From the NCBI GenBank assembly GCA_050942875.1, contig JBMNOD010000018.1, forward strand, positions 1 through 51,056: a stretch of DNA of 51,056 nt, written 5' to 3'. Position 1 is the first letter of the stretch; each line of letters opens with the position of its first letter. The translations under genes were made by a program, and so were the position numbers. The DNA comes from JAAZAI01 sp050942875 (lineage in GTDB: Bacteria > Verrucomicrobiota > Kiritimatiellia > RFP12 > UBA3636). This document shows, one piece after another, positions 42,807 to 50,795 of this stretch. Under the pieces are notes generated by a model that was not told where the DNA came from, searched no databases, and saw only the letters and a list, made by a program, of their open reading frames with translations.

Positions 42807-42882
42807 AATCGGTCAGTCGCCGGGGGTTGGCCTCGGAACGCCTGCCACCCAGCCTCGAATCCGCCCCGTCGCCTGCCCGATT
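42807..42882. repeat. 76-bp interspersed palindrome (copy 3 of 3)
   Basis: Same length and ends as copy 2 and the same following GAGTCGCTAGT. It begins 6 bases after the ABC-F stop codon, so its hairpin could act on that transcript's 3' end. Confidence 0.75.
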
Positions 42883-43847
42883 GAGTCGCTAGTCGCTAGG
42901 GGCTAGTCGCTAGTCTTCCGCAAGGCAGCTTTGTCGCAAACTTTGTCGCGATCTTTGTCGAACTGCCGTGGCGGCTTCGCCGAGTTGTTTTTCTTCCCAC
43001 GAATCCCCGCGAATGGAAGGCAGTTTTTCCCGGTCTTCGACCGTCGTTAATCACTGGGGCCGCTTCGCGGCAGGGGCTAGCGGCTAGGGGCTAGGGGCTA
43101 GTGCCGAAAGGCTGTAATTCGTAATTTTGTAATTCGTAATTTGAACAAGCCTCCCCTGCTGGAATGGAAGCCGCTTCGCGGCAGAAGTAAGAATGGGAGT
43201 AAGGGTAGGAAGAAGCAAGAATGGGAGTAAGTGTATGGGGAAGTAAGCGTATGGGGGAGTAAGAATGGGAGTAAGTGGGGGGGGCAAGTGCGTGGGGAAG
43301 TAAGTGGGGGAGCAAGGGTGCGAGACAAGCCGAAGGGCGAACTTCGCGTTTTTCTTTTTGCCGCTGGTTCGCGTCTGTCCCATGCTAAGCTCACACTCAC
43401 TCCCACACTCACTCTCCTTCTCACTCCCACACTTGCTCTCATTACACTCACTCCCACACTCACTCTCATGAGTCGCTAGTCGCTGGTGCCGCAAGGCGAA
43501 ACACTCACTCCCCTTCTTGCTCCCACACTTGCTCTCGCCCTTGCGCAGGGGGAATGTTGAGCGATGAGCGACGGCCGCAGGCCGACAACATTCCCCTCTG
43601 CTTGGCGGAGATTCGTGGGAGCCATAGGTCATAACCGGGGTCTGGGGTGTCCCCAGCCGACACTCCTCACTACGCTCTTCTCACTCCTCACTGGCAATCG
43701 GGCGGGCGCGGCAGCGGCTGCAGATTGCTAAATTATGATTGACTTCCAGCGGCGAGTAGGGTGTAATGAAGGGGTAATCGGCTGGATGGCTGGTTTTCCA
43801 TTTGTCGGGAAGACGACCGTCCTTCGCGAAGAAAGGCAACATCACTT
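42883..43847. other. Repeat-filled spacer before thrS
   Basis: No gene is seen. It carries GTCGCTAG and GGGGCTAG units (42883-42915), a CTTTGTCGC link, GCCGCTTCGCGGC hairpins (43060 and 43171), the purine/pyrimidine tract (43183-43541), CCGGGGTCTGGGGTGTCCCC (43635-43654, inverted relative to copies near 50.6 and 50.8 kb), and ACTCCTCACT units (43664-43692). A weak AAAGG site precedes thrS. Confidence 0.65.
43183..43541. repeat. Purine-rich GGGAGTAAG array facing its pyrimidine complement
   Basis: From 43183 to about 43325 the plus strand is nearly all purine plus T, built from degenerate GGGAGTAAG, GGGGAAGTAAG and AAGCAAGAAT units. From 43388 to 43541 it is built from CACTCACTCCC, CACACTTGCTCTC and ACTCTCCTTCT units. 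The two arrays are near complements of each other, separated by about 60 bases that include a T-rich stretch (43349-43359). Confidence 0.7.
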
Positions 43848-45560
43848 GTGAGCATTGAAATCATGCGCCACAGCGCGGCGCACATCATGGCGGCGGCGGT
43901 CTGCGAGCTGTATCCTGACGTCAAGCTGGACATCGGCCCTGCGACCGACGACGGTTTCTACTACGATTTTGACATGCCCCATCGGCTCGTCCCCGAGGAC
44001 TTCGAGGCGATCGAGGCGAAGATGAGGGAGCGGATCGCGGCCGACCAGCCGTTCGAGCGCCTGGAGCTTTCGCGCGCGGAAGCCCTGGCGATGCTGGAGA
44101 AGGCCGGGCAGACGTACAAGATCGAGCGCCTGGCCGACATCCCCGAGGGCGAGTCCATCACCTTCTACCGCTGCGGCGATTTCCTTGACCTGTGCCGCGG
44201 TCCGCACCTTGCCACGACGGGCGGGCTGAAGGCGTTCAAGCTGACGGCCGTCGCCGGCTCCTACTATCGCGGCGACGAGAGGAACCCGATGCTCCAGCGG
44301 CTCTATGGCGTGGCGGAGGAATCGCAGGAGGCGCTCGACGCGCTCCTGCTGCGCATCGAAGAGGCCAAGCGGCGCGACCATCGCCGCCTCGGCCCCGAGC
44401 TGGGGCTCTTCAGCATGTCCGACGCCGTCGGCCCGGGCCTGGCGCTGTGGCATCCCAAGGGCGCCCGCATCCGCGTGGCGATCGAGGACTACTGGCGCCG
44501 CGAGCATCTGCGCGGCGGCTACGAGATGGTCTTCACGCCGCACATCGGCCGCGCCGCGCTGTGGGAGACGTCGGGCCACCTCGGCTTCTACAAGGAGAAC
44601 ATGTACTCGCCGATGGACATCGACGGGCAGGACTTCTACGTCAAGCCGATGAACTGCCCGTTCCACATCGAGATCTACAAGAGCCAGATGCGTTCGTACC
44701 GCGACCTGCCGCTGCGCTGGGCCGAGCTGGGCACGGTGTACCGCTACGAGAAGAGCGGCGTGCTCCACGGCCTGCTCCGCGTGCGCGGCTTCACGCAGGA
44801 CGACGCGCACATCTTCTGCACGCCCGAGACGATCGTCGAGGAAGTCCGCAACACGGTCGAGTTCGCCCTGCGCGTCCTGCGCCGCTTCGGCTTCACCGAG
44901 ATCGCGGCCTATCTCTCCACGCGCCCGGAGAAGGCGGTGGGCGAGCCGGAGCGCTGGGAGCAGGCGACCGATTCGCTGGAGTCGGCGCTGGCCGCCGAGG
45001 GCATCCCGTACCAGCGCGACGAAGGCGGCGGCGCATTCTACGGCCCGAAGATCGACCTCAAGATCAAGGACGCCATCGGCCGCGAATGGCAGCTTGGCAC
45101 GATCCAGTTCGACTTCAACCTCCCCGAGCGCTTCGACCTCTCGTACATCGGCGCCGACGGCAAGCCGCACCGCCCCTACATGGTGCATCGCGCGCTGCTG
45201 GGCTCCATCGAGCGCTTCTTCGGCATCCTGATCGAGCACTACGCCGGCGCGTTCCCGGCCTGGCTGGCGCCCGAGCAGGTGCGCGTCCTGCCGCTGACGG
45301 ACGACCAGATGCCGTTCGCCAGGCAGGTGGCGGCCGAGCTGCTCGCGGAGGACGTCCGCGTGGAGGTCGACGCCCACGCCGACAAGCTGGGCGCGAAGAT
45401 CCGGCGGGCGCAGGCGGACAAGATTCCGTTCATGCTCGTCGTCGGCAAGCGCGAGGCCGAGGCCGGCCAGGTCTCCGTCCGCACCCGCGGCGAAGGCGAC
45501 CAGGGCGCGATGGATCTCGATGCGTTCAAAAAGCTTTTCCGGGCGGCGCTTCAGGCGTGA
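43848..45560 (+). CDS. thrS: Threonine--tRNA ligase without TGS domain
   Basis: 570 residues from GTG 43848 (MSIEIMRHSAAHIM). The usual enzyme has about 640 residues with an N-terminal TGS domain before the EIIRHSxAH block; here that domain is missing and upstream in-frame codons look non-coding. The editing domain retains HSAAH and CRGPH. Catalytic motifs are present: PMNCPFHIEIY, RYEKSGVLHGLLRVRGFTQDDAHIFC, GAFYGPKIDLKI, and the motif 3 region HRALLGSIERFFGIL. The anticodon-binding domain occupies the C-terminus. infC follows after 52 bases. Confidence 0.93.
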   Translation: MSIEIMRHSAAHIMAAAVCELYPDVKLDIGPATDDGFYYDFDMPHRLVPEDFEAIEAKMRERIAADQPFERLELSRAEALAMLEKAGQTYKIERLADIPEGESITFYRCGDFLDLCRGPHLATTGGLKAFKLTAVAGSYYRGDERNPMLQRLYGVAEESQEALDALLLRIEEAKRRDHRRLGPELGLFSMSDAVGPGLALWHPKGARIRVAIEDYWRREHLRGGYEMVFTPHIGRAALWETSGHLGFYKENMYSPMDIDGQDFYVKPMNCPFHIEIYKSQMRSYRDLPLRWAELGTVYRYEKSGVLHGLLRVRGFTQDDAHIFCTPETIVEEVRNTVEFALRVLRRFGFTEIAAYLSTRPEKAVGEPERWEQATDSLESALAAEGIPYQRDEGGGAFYGPKIDLKIKDAIGREWQLGTIQFDFNLPERFDLSYIGADGKPHRPYMVHRALLGSIERFFGILIEHYAGAFPAWLAPEQVRVLPLTDDQMPFARQVAAELLAEDVRVEVDAHADKLGAKIRRAQADKIPFMLVVGKREAEAGQVSVRTRGEGDQGAMDLDAFKKLFRAALQA

Positions 45561-45599
45561 TCCGCCCGTTTAACCTAGAACCCCGATCATACGAACCAC

Positions 45600-45615
45600 A
45601 AGGAGGTCCGTCATC
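45600..45615 (+). promoter_or_regulatory. infC ribosome-binding site and AUC start codon
   Basis: AAGGAGGT (45600-45607), complementary to the 16S rRNA 3' end, stands 5 bases before ATC (45613-45615). This ATC is in frame with IF-3. The nearest conventional start, GTG 45640, has no such site. IF-3 rejects non-canonical starts, so AUU/AUC/AUA starts on infC are a known autoregulation device. Confidence 0.8.
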
Positions 45616-46176
45616 AGTCCACTCCCGAACCGCGCGCCTGTGAGCGCCGCAGACCGCTATGGAAAGAACAAGGGCAACTTCACGCGCATCAACCAGATGA
45701 TCCGCGCGCCCGAGGTTCGCTGCCTCCTGCCTGACGGCACGCAGGCAGGCGTCATGTCGCTTCGCGACGCATTGAAGCTTGCCGAGGAGCGCAGTCTCGA
45801 CCTCGTCGAGATCAGCCCCAACGCCGAACCGCCCGTTTGCCGCATCATGGACTACGGCAAGTTCAAGTACGAGGAAGGCCAGCGCAGGAAGCAGGCCCGA
45901 AAGAACCAGGCGAAGAACATCGTCAAGGAAGTCAAGTTCCACGCGAACGTGGACGAGAACGACTACCAGATCAAGCTTCGCAACATTCGGGGTTTCCTGG
46001 CCGACGGCAGCAAGGTCAAGCTCACGCTCCAGTTCCGCGGGCGCGAGAACGCGCACCGCGAGATTGGCGAAGAGGTCGTGAAGCGCGTCTGCGCGGATCT
46101 TGCCGACGTGGCTGTGATCGAGCAGGAGCCGAAGCTCGTCGGCCGCGCCATCAACGGCCTCATTGGGCCGAAGTAG
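45613..46176 (+). CDS. infC: Translation initiation factor IF-3
   Basis: 187 residues if started at ATC 45613 (MSPLPNRAPVSAADRYGKNK), 178 if at GTG 45640. The N-domain shows INQMIRAPEVRCLLPDGTQAG and LDLVEISPNAEPPVCRIMDYGKFKYE, the family signature region (given here in two parts). The C-domain has KEVKFHANVDENDYQIKLRN and LQFRGRENAHREIG. IF-3 binds the 30S subunit and checks start codons. The usual rpmI-rplT neighbours are absent downstream; a phosphoribosyltransferase gene follows after 5 bases. Confidence 0.95.
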   Translation: MSPLPNRAPVSAADRYGKNKGNFTRINQMIRAPEVRCLLPDGTQAGVMSLRDALKLAEERSLDLVEISPNAEPPVCRIMDYGKFKYEEGQRRKQARKNQAKNIVKEVKFHANVDENDYQIKLRNIRGFLADGSKVKLTLQFRGRENAHREIGEEVVKRVCADLADVAVIEQEPKLVGRAINGLIGPK

Positions 46177-46181
46177 CCCTC

Positions 46182-46718
46182 ATGGACGACAAGGTCTATC
46201 TCGATTCGAACAGCGTCACGCTCGACAGCTTTGCGCTTGCGCGAAAGATCCATGACTCGGGCTTCCGCCCGGATGTGATCATCGCATTGTGGCGCGGAGG
46301 CACCCCTGTCGGCATCGCCGTACACGAGTTTTTCCATTACAAGGGGGTGGAGTGCTACCACACCGCCGTGAAGACGAGCGCCTACACGGGCATTGGCCAA
46401 TGCCGCGAACCGGAAGTCGAGAACATGGATCATGTGCTCGCCCGCATCGAAGCGGGCTCAAAGGTGCTGGTCGTCGACGACATCTTCGACACGGGGGAAA
46501 CCATCCGTGTCGTCCGTGAAAAGCTGGCCGTCACCCAGGCGGAGATTCGCGTGGCGACGCTCTACTGCCGATCGCGTTGCAACACCGAGGGGCGCGCCCC
46601 GGACTTCTTCCTGCGGGTCGTGGATTCCTGGCTCGTGTTTCCTCACGAGCTGATGGGGCTCACCCCCGAGGAAGTCCGACGGAAAGGTCCCGAAATCTAC
46701 GATCTGCTTGGGCTTTGA
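46182..46718 (+). CDS. Phosphoribosyltransferase domain protein
   Basis: 178 residues from ATG 46182. The PRPP-binding loop is KVLVVDDIFDTGETI (about residues 92-106), with IIALWRGGTPVGIAV (about 28-42) as the early pyrophosphate-contacting loop. The family includes xanthine, hypoxanthine and regulatory PRTases; the hood sequence (DFFLRVVDSWLVFPHELMG) recalls archaeal-type gpt-like proteins. The base specificity is unknown. It lies 5 bases after infC and converges with the methyltransferase gene 4 bases away. Confidence 0.85.
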   Translation: MDDKVYLDSNSVTLDSFALARKIHDSGFRPDVIIALWRGGTPVGIAVHEFFHYKGVECYHTAVKTSAYTGIGQCREPEVENMDHVLARIEAGSKVLVVDDIFDTGETIRVVREKLAVTQAEIRVATLYCRSRCNTEGRAPDFFLRVVDSWLVFPHELMGLTPEEVRRKGPEIYDLLGL

Positions 46719-46722
46719 GCAA

Positions 46723-47946
46723 TCAGCTCTCGACGAGTTCCGAGCAGGCGGCGGCGAGGCGTTCGGCGAGGAACGGTGTGCAGCCCCAGGCTTCGCGCAG
46801 CGCCTGGTATTCGCCAACGGCGTTGTGCATGCCGACGCGGGACGCCCGCGTGGCGCGGATGAGGATGTTGCGCGCCGTGGCCTGTTGGTCGATGAACTCC
46901 ACGACCTGCGTCTTGTAGCCCATGACGCGCAGAATCTGCGCCCGGAAGGCGTCCGTCAGAATGTCGGCGAGGCGTTCCTTGAGGATGCCGTTGCGGAGGA
47001 TGGCCTGGTGGGGGCCGCCCGTGCCGAGCTTGCTCTGCAGCTCGTGCTGGCAGCACGGCGCGCAGAGGATGGCGCGCGCCTGGCTCTCGACGCCGAAGGC
47101 CAGCGCCTCGTCCGTCGCCGTGTCGCAGGCATGAAGGCTCATCACGATGTCGGGCTGGATCTTGGCTTTGAAATCGGCGATGTCGGCGACGACGAACGTA
47201 AAATCCTCCGTCCAGCCGAGCGCGTCGGCCATGCGTCGGCAAGAGGCGATTGCGGATTCGCGCACGTCGATGCCGGTGAAGCAGATTTTGACGCCGGCAG
47301 TGGCTTCGAGATACGCCTTGGCGGCGAAGGAGAGGTACGCCTTGCCGCAGCCGACGTCGACGAGGTTCAGGGGGGCGTCGCTGGACGGCGCGAGGTCGGC
47401 GAGGGTTGTCTCGACGATGCGAAGGAATTCGTTGACTTGCCGATACTTCGCGTGCATCGAGGGCTTCATGGAGCCTTGCGAGTCGGTGAAGCCGAGCACA
47501 CGCAGCAGCGCCGCGGAATCGAAGCGGGTGAGGGGATAGTCCTTTTGACGGTCGTGCGAACGGGTCTTCGCGACATCGCGTTCGAGATCGAGTTTGCTGC
47601 GCGAGACGAGCACACGCCCCTTCTTGGCGATTCGGCAATGCAGATCGGCCTCCCCGGTCGTCACATGGGCCTGATCGACGGGTGTTTCGTACAGCAACTT
47701 GCCGAGCGTGCGCTTGGCTGCGCTGCGGGAGAGGTTCTGCGATTCGGGGCCTTTTGTGAACTGCCAAATCGTTTTGCCGCGAACCTCGGCTGTTCGAATC
47801 TTCAGCTCGGCGTTGTCCTCCGGTCCGATCGCCTCCTTGAACTTGAAGGTCGCGGAGATGAAGGACTGCATGTCGAAAACCATGCCCTCGATTTCGCGCA
47901 CGGTGTCGCGCCAGTCGCGGGCGAAGTCGTCTTGTTTCGCATTCAT
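46723..47946 (-). CDS. SAM-dependent methyltransferase, METTL25/RRNAD1-like (Methyltransf_32 type)
   Basis: 407 residues. The class I fold starts near residue 175, after a long N-terminal region. SAM motif I is LVDVGCGKAYLSFAAKAYLE, with the preceding MHAKYRQVNEFLRIV typical of this family; MSLHACDTATDEAL (motif IV region) and CAPCCQHEL follow. Relatives in eukaryotes are METTL25 and RRNAD1; bacterial members are uncharacterised, with RNA or protein as possible substrates. Last gene of the minus-strand run dtd, GNAT, outer-membrane-type protein, this gene (7-base gap). Confidence 0.82.
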   Translation of the reverse strand: MNAKQDDFARDWRDTVREIEGMVFDMQSFISATFKFKEAIGPEDNAELKIRTAEVRGKTIWQFTKGPESQNLSRSAAKRTLGKLLYETPVDQAHVTTGEADLHCRIAKKGRVLVSRSKLDLERDVAKTRSHDRQKDYPLTRFDSAALLRVLGFTDSQGSMKPSMHAKYRQVNEFLRIVETTLADLAPSSDAPLNLVDVGCGKAYLSFAAKAYLEATAGVKICFTGIDVRESAIASCRRMADALGWTEDFTFVVADIADFKAKIQPDIVMSLHACDTATDEALAFGVESQARAILCAPCCQHELQSKLGTGGPHQAILRNGILKERLADILTDAFRAQILRVMGYKTQVVEFIDQQATARNILIRATRASRVGMHNAVGEYQALREAWGCTPFLAERLAAACSELVES

Positions 47947-47953
47947 CGGTTCA

Positions 47954-49180
47954 CTAGAAGAATTTGCCGAAGCCCAGGCGGATCAATGTTTCGGCGCCGG
48001 TGGAAGCGGAGGCGCCGACGCGATAATCCGCAAACGGCGAATACCAGCCGGCGATCATCACGGCAATGGGATGGGTGCGATCGGCGGAGAGGTCGAAGGT
48101 TTCGTCGCGCACGGCGACGGAGCCGCTGAAGCTCGTGTCGGTGTAGAGATCGAGCGTGAAGTAGAGGCCGACGCCCCAGTACTGCGAGGTGTAGTCGATG
48201 CCCCCCAGGAACGTCAGGGCGAACTCTTCCATCTCGACCGATTCTTCGAAATGCTCATGGGTGTATTGAATGCCCGTTTCGCCTGCCGCTTCAGTGTCTG
48301 AGGCTTCTGCATCCGCTGTCGCTTCACCGGTGTCACGACGAATGAAAGTCGAGGCGCGCATGTCGTATTCCGTCTTCTCGCAGGAGAGACAGCCGCCGAG
48401 GTTGCCGTTCCACCCGCCGTCGATCACGAATGAATGGCAGTAGCCGCCGCGCAACATGTAGCCCGAGCCGCTGGACAGGCAAAGGTCGGAGAGAAACGCG
48501 CCATTCGGGACGAGGGAGCCGGCCGTCTCGGCATCCGAGACCATGCCGCCCTCAAAAAAGAAATTCCGCCATGCTCCCGAAATGCCGTAGCGGGTCGTCT
48601 CGGTTTTCGCGCCGCGACTGCCCGAATAGTCGCCGACCGACCAGTCGTACTTGATTTCACGAAAGGGCTCGTACCAGAGGACTGCGGTTGGGGGGCGAAT
48701 GAGTTTTTCGAGTGAAAAAGCGCTGGGTCTTTTCGCATGCTCGGCTGGATTTGTTCCGGGCAGTTCATCCGGCTCCCAGCGTTCGGGGCGCACGATGGTG
48801 GGGCGTCGAATGCGCGGCGCCGGGCTCGTCCGCGAGGCGATGTCCGCCGAGGGGTCGTCGCCCCGGAACGGCTCGATCCGCGAGAAGGAGAACGCCACGT
48901 CCCCGAGGTCGATGATGCGCTGGAGCACGAGGTCGTAGGGTCCGTAGAGATCCTGCGCGGCGGTGTCCGTGAAGAGGATTTTTCCGGGCTGGGCGGCGAG
49001 GATGGTCCATTCGCGGCCGCTGGCGCGGACGCGATTCCCAGGCTTGTTGACGAACGGCCCTGCCGTCGTCCCCGTGATCGTTTCGGTAAGCCAAAACATC
49101 GTGTAGCCTTTTGTGGCCTGTGCCTGGGCTTGAAGCGCCAGGGCGAGCAGAACGAGCGTCGTTGAAATTCGTTTTTTCAT
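47954..49180 (-). CDS. Probable outer-membrane or periplasmic beta-rich protein
   Basis: 408 residues with a signal peptide (MKKRISTTLVLLALALQAQA). The first 120 mature residues are a small beta domain (GPFVNKPGNRVRASGREWTI). From about 170 on, alternating strands rich in Tyr, Gly and Ser (YDWSVGDYSGSRG, GYMLRGGYCHSFVI, FLGGIDYTSQYWGVGLYF) and a C-terminal RLGFGKFF with terminal Phe fit an outer-membrane barrel. An acidic insert (EATADAEASDTEAAGE) lies near 285. No family was recognised. It overlaps the acetyltransferase gene by 4 bases. Confidence 0.65.
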   Translation of the reverse strand: MKKRISTTLVLLALALQAQAQATKGYTMFWLTETITGTTAGPFVNKPGNRVRASGREWTILAAQPGKILFTDTAAQDLYGPYDLVLQRIIDLGDVAFSFSRIEPFRGDDPSADIASRTSPAPRIRRPTIVRPERWEPDELPGTNPAEHAKRPSAFSLEKLIRPPTAVLWYEPFREIKYDWSVGDYSGSRGAKTETTRYGISGAWRNFFFEGGMVSDAETAGSLVPNGAFLSDLCLSSGSGYMLRGGYCHSFVIDGGWNGNLGGCLSCEKTEYDMRASTFIRRDTGEATADAEASDTEAAGETGIQYTHEHFEESVEMEEFALTFLGGIDYTSQYWGVGLYFTLDLYTDTSFSGSVAVRDETFDLSADRTHPIAVMIAGWYSPFADYRVGASASTGAETLIRLGFGKFF

Positions 49181-49710
49181 GTCAGTTCCTTGCGCATCCG
49201 GTGGTCGATCTTCGAAAAGCCTCCGCCGATGTCTTCGACGAACGAGCGAGCGACGAAAAAGCCGGCTCGCTCATACGCCCGGATTGCGCGGGCGTTGCGC
49301 TGGTTCACGTCGAGTTCCACAGCCGAGGCGCCGACGGCCTTCGCCGCGGCGAACACGCGCTGCATCAATTGTTGCCCCATGCCCTTGCCCCACCAATCGG
49401 GGAGCAAGTAGATTTTGTGGAGCATGACGACGCCGTCCGCATTGGGCATGGCATCAAAGGAGACGACGCCGATCGGCGCCGTCGGTGTTTCAACGAGATA
49501 GAGGGGGGTGCCTGCCGCCGTGTTGCGCCGGATCGTCTCGGGCGCGTACATCGTATCGAGCATGTAGCGGATCTGCTCGTCCGTGATGATGTCGCGGTAG
49601 CAGATCGGCCAGATGGTCGAGACCAGACGGAACGCCGCGGCGATGTCGTCGTCGGTCTCTGCGCGGCGGAGCGTGAATTCGATGTCTTGCATTGCGGAGG
49701 GTTTTGTCAT
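49177..49710 (-). CDS. GNAT family N-acetyltransferase
   Basis: 177 residues from ATG 49710 (MTKPSAMQDIEFTLRRAETD); ATG 49692 is also possible, and no good ribosome-binding site separates them. The acetyl-CoA motif is KIYLLPDWWGKGMGQQLMQ (about residues 99-117), followed by VELDVNQRNARAIRAYERAGF, the typical GNAT motif B. The acceptor is unknown. It is 25 bases downstream of dtd, and its stop overlaps the next start (ATGA). Confidence 0.9.
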   Translation of the reverse strand: MTKPSAMQDIEFTLRRAETDDDIAAAFRLVSTIWPICYRDIITDEQIRYMLDTMYAPETIRRNTAAGTPLYLVETPTAPIGVVSFDAMPNADGVVMLHKIYLLPDWWGKGMGQQLMQRVFAAAKAVGASAVELDVNQRNARAIRAYERAGFFVARSFVEDIGGGFSKIDHRMRKELT

Positions 49711-49735
49711 GGTTGGCAGGGAAGGGAAACGCATT

Positions 49736-50230
49736 TTACGATTTCGTTGTCGTCTTGCTGTCGGATTGGCTGCGCCAGGGCTGGCCGTCGCTGCAAAGCT
49801 CAATGGTAACGGGGCCTTCGTTGACGAGCGACACCTTCATTTCGGCGCCGAAGACGCCGGTGGCGACCTTGTCGGCGCCGAGCGTGTTGCGCATGGTCTC
49901 GACGAAGCGCTCGAAAAGCGCCTTCGCCCTGGCGGGGTCTCCCGAAAGAATGAAGCTCGGGCGGTTGCCCTTGCGCGTGTCGGCGTAGAGCGTGAACTGC
50001 GGGACGAGCAGCACGCTGCCGCCCGTTTGCTCGATGGAGAGGTTCATCTTGCCGGCCTCGTCTTCGAAGATCCGCAGCGCGGCCAGCTTGGCGGCGAGAT
50101 GCTCGACATCGCGCACGGTGTCGTCGAACCGGCATCCGACGAGCACCATGAAACCGGCGCCGACAGCGCCGACGCAACCCCCGTCGACGACGACGGACGC
50201 CTGGGAAACTCGTTGGACAATCAATTTCAT
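49736..50230 (-). CDS. dtd: D-aminoacyl-tRNA deacylase
   Basis: 164 residues from ATG 50230 (MKLIVQRVSQASVVVDGG; AAAGG upstream). DTD hydrolyses D-aminoacyl-tRNAs. The dimer's two active-site motifs are present: the SQFTL motif reads PQFTL here (LLVPQFTLYADTRKGNRPSF, Ser to Pro), and the cross-subunit Gly-cisPro motif is NEGPVTIEL. After the family's usual end comes a short tail (SQSDSKTTTKS). First gene of a four-gene minus-strand run. Confidence 0.94.
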   Translation of the reverse strand: MKLIVQRVSQASVVVDGGCVGAVGAGFMVLVGCRFDDTVRDVEHLAAKLAALRIFEDEAGKMNLSIEQTGGSVLLVPQFTLYADTRKGNRPSFILSGDPARAKALFERFVETMRNTLGADKVATGVFGAEMKVSLVNEGPVTIELCSDGQPWRSQSDSKTTTKS

Positions 50231-50589
50231 CTTGTTTCTGCCTTTGCTTCGATTTTTGCTAGATTCTACCATCCCGAGCCGAGTGGTTCAAGGCGGCATT
50301 GTTGATGCGAAAAAACCAACACCAAGAGCCACAAAGCCTTTCCGTGTTCCGTGTTGCTTTCTGTGGACAAAACCCACTAGGCCCCGCCGCCTGCGCCTCA
50401 GAGGTGGGGCGACGCCGTCCCGGCTAGCCGTCCCCGCCGCGTTTCGCCGCCTGCGCCCTCCTGCCCGCACACCCCGCACGTAAAATTTTCCGACAGGATT
50501 ACAGGATTTGCAGGATTCCATCCACCAAGGCAATCGTGTCAAAAAAGCAGGCTTTTTTAGTAGGAGTGAGGAGGGCGGAGTGAGGAGTT

Positions 50590-50630
50590 CAGGCCGGGGA
50601 CACCCCAGACCCCGTTTTTTGGACAGGATT
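50590..50630 (+). repeat. 41-bp direct repeat, copy 1
   Basis: Begins CAGGCCGGGGACACCCCAGA and ends TTTTTTGGACAGGATT. It differs at one base from 50796-50836. An inverted partial copy is at 43636-43658. Confidence 0.8.
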
Positions 50631-50795
50631 CCACCCACCAAGGCAATCTTGTCAATCTTGTAATCTTGTCCAAAACCCCACTCGGCGAAGCCGCCACGGC
50701 TCTTCTCGCCCTTCTTGTCCTTCCGGTGAAACCCCACCGCCCACGCCGCGCCACCCTTCGCATAGTGAGGAGTGAGAAGAGCGTAGAGCGTAGTT

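Noticed and set aside
43331..43359. Intrinsic terminator
   Set aside because: CGAAG/CTTCG followed by T-runs is present, but the stem is only 5 bp and the nearest upstream gene ends more than 500 bases away.
43183..43541. CRISPR array or small coding genes in the purine/pyrimidine tract
   Set aside because: Units are degenerate and contiguous without spacers; the open frames there have repeat-like composition and no start signals.
45640..45642. GTG 45640 as the infC start
   Set aside because: It lacks a ribosome-binding site, whereas AAGGAGGT is ideally placed for the in-frame ATC at 45613.
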